Source of the DNA: Oopsacas minuta
Lineage: Eukaryota > Porifera > Hexactinellida > Lyssacinosida > Leucopsacidae
Direction of reading: 5' to 3'
Length of the DNA: 64,000 bases
Assembly (NCBI GenBank): GCA_024704765.1
Contig: JAKMXF010000334.1
Span: 1 to 64,000, forward strand
A program made the translations under genes and the position numbers. Within the stretch, counting starts at the first letter, position 1, and each line of letters opens with the position of its first letter. The notes beneath the pieces were generated by a model. That model was given only the letters and a program-made list of their open reading frames with translations. It was not told the DNA's origin and did no database searches. Of the stretch, positions 58,201 to 64,000 are shown piece after piece.

Positions 58201-60060
58201 GTAATTTGTCCTACTTGCCACCAATCACGAGGAAGAATATTATACTTGTTATGGGTTATGAAAAAATCTAACTGATGTAGCCACAATATATTATTGTCCA
58301 GTTTAAACAAATTGGACACTGCACAATAAGAGTGTTTACTAGCTTCAATACTATTTTCAATTCATGAACATTTATTTCAAAGGCATTTATTGAAACTAAA
58401 AGTGAAACATGAGCGGATTCATTTCTCGTATTTGGCCAAACCTCTCTCATATTGAAACATCATATTTCAAAACATATTTTGATTGCATAACAACCTTCAT
58501 GATTCGGTAGACGTTTATTAATTAAACAAAATTATAGTTTAGTGCTTTCATTTTGTAATTGAATTTCTTCTAGAAATTGGTACTTTTTCATATCTTATAT
58601 TGCTAATTTTGACACGAATATATTCTATTAAATCATTTTAAATATTCTAAGAATGTAATTCCTTAAAATTTATTTCTCCTTATTTTATATAAATGTCAAT
58701 ATCAGATTATTAAACAATAAATTAGATTTGACCATATAAGTCAAGCTCGTTTAACTCAACTATATTTCTAAGAAATCAATCTTCTATGTATAGCAATTTG
58801 CTTATACGATTGATTCCTTATACTTTACTATTAATAATTCAATATATATTACTCACTTGCAATTACTGTAACATAATACTACAAATGCACACATTTGCGA
58901 ACATAACTCATTTGAAATATATATTAAGTACAGGCGTTAAATTTCTAGGCAGAATATTGCTCAGAAAAAGTACTTAGAGGTTGAGAAGATTCTTGAAAGA
59001 ATTGGCTCTGTAAGTGATACGTTCAAACTTTTTACAGATATCAAAGAAATTACAGAATTGTTACAAAGGTAATAATAAATATTCAATATTAAGGTCATAT
59101 AATTATGAGAAATGAAAGTATTTTTATTCACAGGAAACTTACATCCTGGTATTAATATGATTATTTATACTGATAGCTTATACTCTTCGCTCCCAGCCTT
59201 CCTCACAGTTTGACCTGTTATTTGTACATTTTAGTCCGGGTTTAGCTCATCTAAACTGAAGAATATTGTCTATACTATGTCTGTGTACTGCTTGGAATAC
59301 ACATGGCATAATCGTATTTGTAGACCAGTAGATTTACAGGATAACGGGAATAGTTAAACTATTTCCTTTTTGTATTACGTATGTGTTTAAGATTCAGTAA
59401 AATGAAAAATGAACTGCATGCCCCATAAATTATATCTGGATTACTCTTAATGAGTAACAAGGTATTGAATAAGAGTTGTCTAATAATTAGACAAAACCTA
59501 TCATACACAACATAACTAGCAGGGATTTAGTGAAAGTCAAGGGAGAAATTGAACTCCATCCAGGCAGTAAAGTCATTAAGGTTTGCACTTTGGAGGTAAA
59601 TGAGCACTGACAATTTCTGAATGTTCATAAGGCAGTCAGACTACTATAATGTTGACCATTATCTAGGTGGTTGGAGGCGCCTACAAGTGTCAGTTCAGCA
59701 GTACATAAATTTCCGACCCTACATTGTTGACAGATCAAGTATAAAGTTAATATATTGGGCTTTGGAAATTTGCATGAATTTGGCATTAAATATTCAAGTT
59801 TGTGTGGCATGAACTTTTTTGGAACATCACCTGGCAACCTGCGACCATGAGACTCTAATGTTTCCGTCCAAAAAGTGTCACGCGAGGATAGTTCATACTA
59901 GATAAAGTGTGACATGGATTCCTATTAGTATTTGAAAAACCTAATATTCTTAACACTTCACCTATCTCTCTCTATATTTAGTGTTACTCAAATACAAAAT
60001 GATTTAAAAATACAAATAAAGAAGGATTTTGAAGAAGGAACAACCACAAAAGGAATAAAG
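55281..60060 (+). CDS. VPS53: VPS53, GARP/EARP tethering complex subunit (N-terminal part)
   Basis: Seven small exons: 55281-55349, 55413-55462, 55919-55985, 56366-56452, 57364-57479, 58949-59068 and 59982-60060, all GT-AG with matching phases. Together they give about 196 residues corresponding to the N-terminal quarter of VPS53 (full length about 800). Recognised blocks: FNEIDFINKEFPTEQSLANI, NLDKDIRQIVHGEAGVG, EARDAINKLFSRIKDIKEKA, EKMVKAITKEIKELDTAK, and the QKKYLEVEKILERI helix. This is the coiled-coil region that assembles with VPS51, VPS52 and VPS54; GARP tethers endosome-derived vesicles at the trans-Golgi. The next conserved block (RDACLVANILDPR-like) was not found before the palindrome at 60695 or in the last 430 bases, so the gene either continues beyond the window across a large intron or is broken. 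A 5' exon before 55281 is possible, since an AG precedes the ATG closely. Confidence 0.85.
55519..55690. repeat. MITE family E copy in VPS53 intron 2
   Basis: The left end is AATAGACCCTCGTTAATAC and the right end ATTTTAACGAGAGTCTAGAT, inverted. About 170 bp, directly next to the hAT-like element at 55704. Confidence 0.6.
55704..55869. repeat. hAT-like MITE in VPS53 intron 2
   Basis: The left end is CAGTGTTTCCCGCATAATTT and the right end the inverse GGGGGAAACACTG. It is 166 bp with a GC-rich interior (TTGACGCGCTTAACGCGCGC). Termini are of the CAGTGTTTCCC hAT type, distinct from family D. Confidence 0.65.
56744..56989 (+). CDS. Possible nested ORF in VPS53 intron 4
   Basis: An 81-residue ATG-initiated frame (MSKRKSKLDFPLSV...) with balanced, protein-like composition and no low complexity, lying entirely within a VPS53 intron on the same strand. 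The conserved VPS53 reading continues directly from exon 4 to exon 5, so this is not a needed VPS53 exon. It could be a nested or retroposed gene, or chance. No family recognised. Confidence 0.2.
   Translation: MSKRKSKLDFPLSVTSFVSMKMHTCELITLEPSTTLPYHEYLKFELQNGSQDLTNISFNEESIRYCIAFKFGDITSTRMIL
57103..57292. repeat. MITE family A copy in VPS53 intron 4
   Basis: The left is AACTTCCGTTATATCGAAC and the right AAGCTTCGATAAAACATGAA...TTTACTGTA. With about 190 bp it is the longest family A copy, containing two internal ATATCGAA repeats, perhaps an unshortened form. Confidence 0.6.
57643..57676 (+). repeat. Octanucleotide repeat (TAATTATG)n
   Basis: Four tandem copies of an 8-base unit in VPS53 intron 5, then breakdown. 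A simple slippage repeat. Confidence 0.85.
57822..58097. repeat. Possible TIR element in VPS53 intron 5
   Basis: The left CAGTGGCGCTGCCAGG and the complement of the right end (CAGAGGTGTAGCCAAG) agree at about 11 of 16 positions. GC content inside both ends is above that of the surrounding intron. Boundaries are approximate. Confidence 0.4.
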
Positions 60061-60210
60061 GTACTTAAACTTTCCCAAATCCATCAATTCTCATATAATA
60101 TTTGCTTATAATACAAGTATACTTGCTTAGAAACTTTCGATGATAACTTAACTTCTTACTGAAGTTTCTAAGCAGGTCAAGGTGATCTGAAACTATCCCT
60201 ATAATTATAT

Positions 60211-60303
60211 TTACAGTCACATCACTCATATCGAAATAAATATCTCAATCCCTTGCGCTTCGATAACCCCTGATTCCTTATCGGGCCTACATGTTAACTG
60301 TAT
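60211..60303. repeat. MITE family A copy downstream of VPS53 exon 7
   Basis: The left TACAGTCACATCACTCATAT and the right ACATGTTAACTGTA, with an internal CTTGCGCTTCGATAACCCC block. A second family A fragment follows at about 60533-60610, and a family E fragment at about 60350-60500 (CAGTGAACCTCGTTAATACG). Confidence 0.5.
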
Positions 60304-60881
60304 TCTTATTACAGAGATTCTACTTTATAGTGTCAGCGTATACAGAATACAGTGAACCTCGTTAATACGAACACCAACGGAGTTTCATGTTAACCAGACT
60401 GATACCAATTCCACTGTAGGGACCTGATAATGTGTATACACAGTTATACGAATTATGGATAAGACTAACTTATTTTTCGTCTTGTCCGTAAATTCTTATA
60501 ACTGAGTTTGTCATAAAAGGTAACTCACGATAAGGAGTCTCGTTTTATCGAAGCACACCGGATTGAGATATTAACCTTGATATGAGTGATGAAGTGTAAT
60601 TATAAGAAAAGTTCATATAAGCTAATTTATGCATACACAGATTGATTTCTGAAAACTATACAAAAGCTTAACGCTCTATTAGGGTTGTGATAAGTATTAG
60701 GGTTATGATAATATTGAAAGTAATGGAATTCTGGTAATTAATTAAGGAACTTAACTCTTAATAGTGAATCTGGAAAGAAAATACATTCTAAGCGAATTTA
60801 ACATTTGAGTTAATATAAATAGCAACTGAGAAAATAAACAAAACAACAAACAAGTAAATAAATAAATTGAAAATAAATATA

Positions 60882-61202
60882 ATGGAATATTCAACATACG
60901 AATCAATTGACATTAATCAAATGAGTTACTCAATGGAGCATATTTGCGAAATGCCTATTCCTGAGTTAAATGAACTCATTTTCAAAGCGAATATGACACA
61001 AAAAGAGAAATTGGATATAAAGAATAGAAGAAAATATTACAAAATCAACAAAGCTTCTTTGAAACAGCAACTAAATCGTCTTACACAGGAAATAACTGAA
61101 TTGGAGAGGGTAAAGAAGGAATTGGAAGATGAGAGAATTCAATATAGAAGAGATATACTTTTCTACAAGATGGAGTTGAAGAAGGGGAACACAGTATATT
61201 GA
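60882..61202 (+). CDS. bZIP-like protein, left palindrome arm
   Basis: 106 residues from the ATG giving MEYSTYES; a TTG-initiated extension upstream is not assumed. Residues 41-63 are strongly basic (KEKLDIKNRRKYYKINKASL), followed by leucines at exact heptad positions 60, 67, 74 and 81, then Tyr at 88 and 95 continuing the register. This has the layout of a bZIP dimerisation/DNA-binding module, but the canonical N-x7-R signature of the basic region is missing. The stretch CEMPIPELNELIFKANMTQ ahead of it faintly recalls the helical extension of CNC/Maf-type bZIPs; this is tentative. It is intronless, with an identical copy at 63066-63386 on the other strand, the two facing each other. It may dimerise and either bind DNA non-canonically or act as a dominant-negative partner. 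Confidence 0.6.
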   Translation: MEYSTYESIDINQMSYSMEHICEMPIPELNELIFKANMTQKEKLDIKNRRKYYKINKASLKQQLNRLTQEITELERVKKELEDERIQYRRDILFYKMELKKGNTVY

Positions 61203-61620
61203 GAATTCTTCCCTTCAAAACTCGCAGTGCAAGACCAGGCAACTTCAACTTAGCAAAAAGCGCAATAATTCAGGATTATCGCATTATCTCTGATCAAACA
61301 ATTTTGCCTCAATTTTTGCTGTTCTTAGATTTGTTATCAATTTATAATCGTTTACAATAAATAAGCCAGCTTCTATTTTATACATAAACATACACCTTAT
61401 GAAGTGAACTGAGTAGAATTGTATGCCAACATACAAATTTACTGAAAGTGTTTGTAAAAGGTATACACTTACTTGCAACTTAAGGAAATTCCACTCTTAT
61501 AGATTTCGGCTATTTGTATCTATGACAGAACCATTTCTCTGGCAAAATGAAAGTTTGGGAGTCAAACATTCCCAACAACACTCAGGGAGGATGGAGCGAA
61601 TAATTGTCTTAAAAAGTGAT

Positions 61621-62373
61621 CAGGGCCGTGCCAGTAATGTAATCTGCTCAGGTCAAACCTAGGTATAATTTTCCAGACCAGGTTTTGACCAGGTGACAGC
61701 CTGGGCACTGGAAATAGTGGATACATTTAGAAGGTAGATAGTTGGCAACTATAGTATATGTTCGCATGTAATAAAATCGATAAGAATATACGTAGTTCCA
61801 CATCGCTTGTTTGTTCTAATATATAACTATGAGGTTTTGAATTAATATCATATAATATTTTAAAACTGATGTGCATCAAAAATGGAATAATACTTTTTCC
61901 GTATCTTTTAATGATTCAGAGAATAATCACACCTCATTGGGAGCTGTCACGGAACTGGTCCGGGACCAGTTATGGCCAACTATAACTGGTCCATCGCGCT
62001 GTAGTAGCCCCAGAATATACGCCCACTAGAATATGCCTCTCGGGGTTATATTCTGGGCTTACCCACTTCATACCAGTGTATATTTGAGGACGGGGTATAA
62101 TCTCGGCTGTTACACCAGAAAGATCTATCATGATCAGTATTGGCGCCCACTAAACTACCACTTAGTTATGACTGTCCATAAATCTGTTCTAAGTATAATA
62201 AGTGAATGGAAATCCCTAAAGAGACCTTCCATACAGCCTGGCCAGTTATGGATGCCACAACTGGCCCGAGCCGGACAAGTTATGGGCCGGGCCAGTTGTA
62301 TCATAACAGAGCCCTGATGTTTACTCTAATTAGGTTTGACCTGGTCAGAGATAATTAGGCTCGCATGGCCCTG
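61621..62373. mobile_element. 753-bp hAT-like element inserted in the left palindrome arm
   Basis: The left end is CAGGGCCGTGCCAG and the right end inverts to CAGGGCCATGCGAGCC. Subterminal copies of AGGTCAAACCTA lie inside both ends. The right palindrome arm preserves the empty site (TTAAAAAG|AAATGCTCATT), so insertion happened after, or escaped, homogenisation of the arms. The right flank GAAATGCT and left flank GTGAT can be reconciled with an 8-bp duplication that lost three bases. It shares its terminus with the 51-bp element at 7952. It has no transposase and contains another element at about 61939-62316. Confidence 0.75.
61939..62316. mobile_element. Element nested inside the hAT-like insert
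   Basis: The left GGGAGCTGTCACGGAACTGG and the complement of the right end (CAGGGCTCTGTTATGATACA then ACTGGCCCGG) form imperfect inverted termini. The interior repeats CCAGTTATGG / CCATAACTGG-type motifs several times. It is much more GC-rich than its host. Borders are approximate. Confidence 0.5.
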
Positions 62374-63065
62374 GAAATGCTCATTCAATCAATAAATAAT
62401 GAATGAGTTTGCCTTGTTGAGCAACAGTATTGGACATGCATATTCAATATTGGCAACACTAAGAATATATACTCAGGACATTAAAGTAGTGTGCTTCAAA
62501 GAGCGACGCTCCTACTTGTTTGTAAACAATTTACAAATTTCATGGTTATTCTGAATTTCAATATTAGGTTCAGTGTTGCAATAATGAATATGTTTGCTGT
62601 ATCCAATTCTGTTGTTTGATCTAAACCATATTCTTGATTGAATGAGCATTTCTTTTTAAGACAATTATTCGCTCCATCCTCCCTGAGTGTTGTTGGGAAT
62701 GTTTGACTCCCAAACTTTCATTTTGCCAGAGAAATGGTTCTGTCATAGATACAAATAGCCGAAATCTATAAGAGTGGAATTTCCTTAAGTTGCAAGTAAG
62801 TGTATACCTTTTACAAACACTTTCAGTAAATTTGTATGTTGGCATACAATTCTACTCAGTTCACTTCATAAGGTGTGTGTTTATGTATAAAATAGAAGCT
62901 GGCTTATTTATTGTAAACGATTATAAATTGATAACAAATCTAAGAACAGCAAAAATTGAGGCAAAATTGTTTGATCAGAGATAATGCGATAATCCTGAAT
63001 TATTGCGCTTTTTGCTAAGTTGAAGTTGCCTGGTCTTGCACTGCGAGTTTTGAAGGGAAGAATTC

Positions 63066-63386
63066 TCAATATACTGTGTTCCCCTTCTTCAACTCCATCT
63101 TGTAGAAAAGTATATCTCTTCTATATTGAATTCTCTCATCTTCCAATTCCTTCTTTACCCTCTCCAATTCAGTTATTTCCTGTGTAAGACGATTTAGTTG
63201 CTGTTTCAAAGAAGCTTTGTTGATTTTGTAATATTTTCTTCTATTCTTTATATCCAATTTCTCTTTTTGTGTCATATTCGCTTTGAAAATGAGTTCATTT
63301 AACTCAGGAATAGGCATTTCGCAAATATGCTCCATTGAGTAACTCATTTGATTAATGTCAATTGATTCGTATGTTGAATATTCCAT
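63066..63386 (-). CDS. bZIP-like protein, right palindrome arm
   Basis: The product is identical to that of 60882-61202, residue for residue, on the opposite strand. The basic stretch, four heptad leucines (60, 67, 74, 81) and the AT-rich 187-bp upstream segment are all duplicated. The two genes converge on the spacer. This arm has no transposon insertion. Since the arms are nearly identical over non-coding sequence too, identity of the proteins is not in itself evidence of selection. Confidence 0.6.
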   Translation of the reverse strand: MEYSTYESIDINQMSYSMEHICEMPIPELNELIFKANMTQKEKLDIKNRRKYYKINKASLKQQLNRLTQEITELERVKKELEDERIQYRRDILFYKMELKKGNTVY

Positions 63387-63573
63387 TATATTTATTTTCA
63401 ATTTATTTATTTACTTGTTTGTTGTTTTGTTTATTTTCTCAGTTGCTATTTATATTAACTCAAATGTTAAATTCGCTTAGAATGTATTTTCTTTCCAGAT
63501 TCACTATTAAGAGTTAAGTTCCTTAATTAATTACCAGAATTCCATTACTTTCAATATTATCATAACCCTAATA

Positions 63574-64000
63574 GAAAGTGCTTAATACTGTACTCAGAAT
63601 TGTTGGATAGATTTAGACACGTGATACGTGAGCCTCTCTTCCATAAAAATACTTTCAATAATCTATGAATACAAATTCACAGCTTTCACGACATTTAACT
63701 TCTAAGCATATCTTTTGTTTATTTTGAGATCTTACACGATTGATCGGGGATTTTGTATTAATTCACATTTATTATGATAAATTCTAATTTTTGAGGATTA
63801 TTTCTTTGGAATTTTTGTTTGATTTAACCAACTTTGTGATTTGTATACAGGACATGATACATGTCTGATGATATACCGGTAGTATGCAATCTAGCATTTT
63901 CTATTCGAAATGTATTTCCCTACAAACAACTGGGTAATGTACAAGTATGCATTTGAAGATACTTCACGAAGAACTGAAAATATTATTGTCAAATGGTTCA
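63574..64000. other. Right edge of window
   Basis: AT-rich sequence beyond the palindrome. The last ~110 bases have one open frame running off the end (…YAFEDTSRRTENIIVKWF), which does not match the next expected VPS53 block. No gene can be assigned. Confidence 0.4.

Larger units (their letters stand above)
60695..63573. repeat. Large inverted repeat (palindrome) with ~943-bp arms
   Basis: The left arm runs from 60695 to 61620, then after an inserted element to about 62392; the right arm is 62632-63573 in inverse orientation. Arm sequence is virtually identical; one difference noticed is at about 61390 (T-A) against the matching position near 62877 (C/G), changing Met to Val in a spurious frame. 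The arms part abruptly at the outer ends (TATTAGGGTTATGATAATAT shared; flanks unrelated) and at the inner ends after ATGCTCATTCAATCAA. Without the insert, the spacer is only about 240 bp. Each arm carries the same zipper-protein ORF with 187 bp of upstream sequence. The near identity implies a recent duplication or ongoing gene conversion. Confidence 0.9.

Noticed and set aside
61423-62845. Matching ~65-residue frames in both palindrome arms (MPTYKF...)
   Set aside because: Identity is explained by the arms being identical DNA; one copy runs into the transposon insert and there is no independent protein signal.
63890-64000. Open frame running off the right edge as VPS53 exon 8
   Set aside because: Its translation does not match the expected conserved VPS53 block and no clear acceptor in phase was found.

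Overview
The window looks like nuclear DNA from a small-genome, AT-rich, early-branching marine animal. Spliced genes use GT-AG introns, and the gene set is metazoan: SIPA1-like RapGAP, FADD-like and SHARPIN-like adaptors, MICU1, MEIG1, RFWD3, a Slo2/KCNT potassium channel, CNOT2, Nup54 and VPS53. A sponge, possibly a glass sponge (hexactinellid), is my best guess, from gene density, many intronless genes and NHL-repeat proteins that lack RING/B-box domains. No species marker is visible, so this is inference.

Layout. 1-10.9 kb: an intronless NHL protein (+), the two-exon proteasome subunit PSMB2 (-), the two-exon mitochondrial EF-Tu gene TUFM (-), then about 3.3 kb of gene-poor DNA. 11-25.3 kb: an intronless 1708-residue RapGAP/PDZ protein with a long polyasparagine tract, four-exon CNOT2, and a five-exon STKLD1-type pseudokinase. 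25.7-34 kb: four-exon MICU1, a SHARPIN-like Ubl+NZF protein, a 61-residue unknown ORF, PFDN4, and a DED+death-domain FADD-like protein. 34.7-40.3 kb: MEIG1, a second NHL protein (-) with a proline- and tyrosine-rich linker, and Nup54, whose FG region has become a Gly-Leu minisatellite. 41.8-50.4 kb: a 1481-residue Slo2-like channel, RFWD3, and a frameshifted NHL remnant. 50.8-54.8 kb: three tandem minus-strand genes with a ZAR1-type 3CxxC zinc finger plus an unrecognised C-terminal domain, the first one frameshifted. 55.3-60.1 kb: the first seven recognised exons of VPS53. 60.7-63.6 kb: a large, almost perfect inverted repeat whose arms each carry the same leucine-zipper ORF, facing each other. 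A hAT-like element, itself containing another element, has inserted into one arm only.

Introns and spacers are full of short terminal-inverted-repeat elements (MITEs): at least ten families, more than 35 copies. Several look pogo/Tigger-like (CAGT... ends flanked by TA) and several hAT-like (CAGNG... ends). These explain most of the non-coding structure and most short spurious ORFs.

The genes do not form one pathway. Local themes are NF-kB/cell-death adaptors (SHARPIN-like, FADD-like) within 4 kb, mitochondrial proteins (TUFM, MICU1), and proteostasis (PSMB2, PFDN4, RFWD3). The strongest candidates for something undescribed are the palindrome with its zipper gene pair, and the tandem ZAR1-finger family with its new C-terminal domain.
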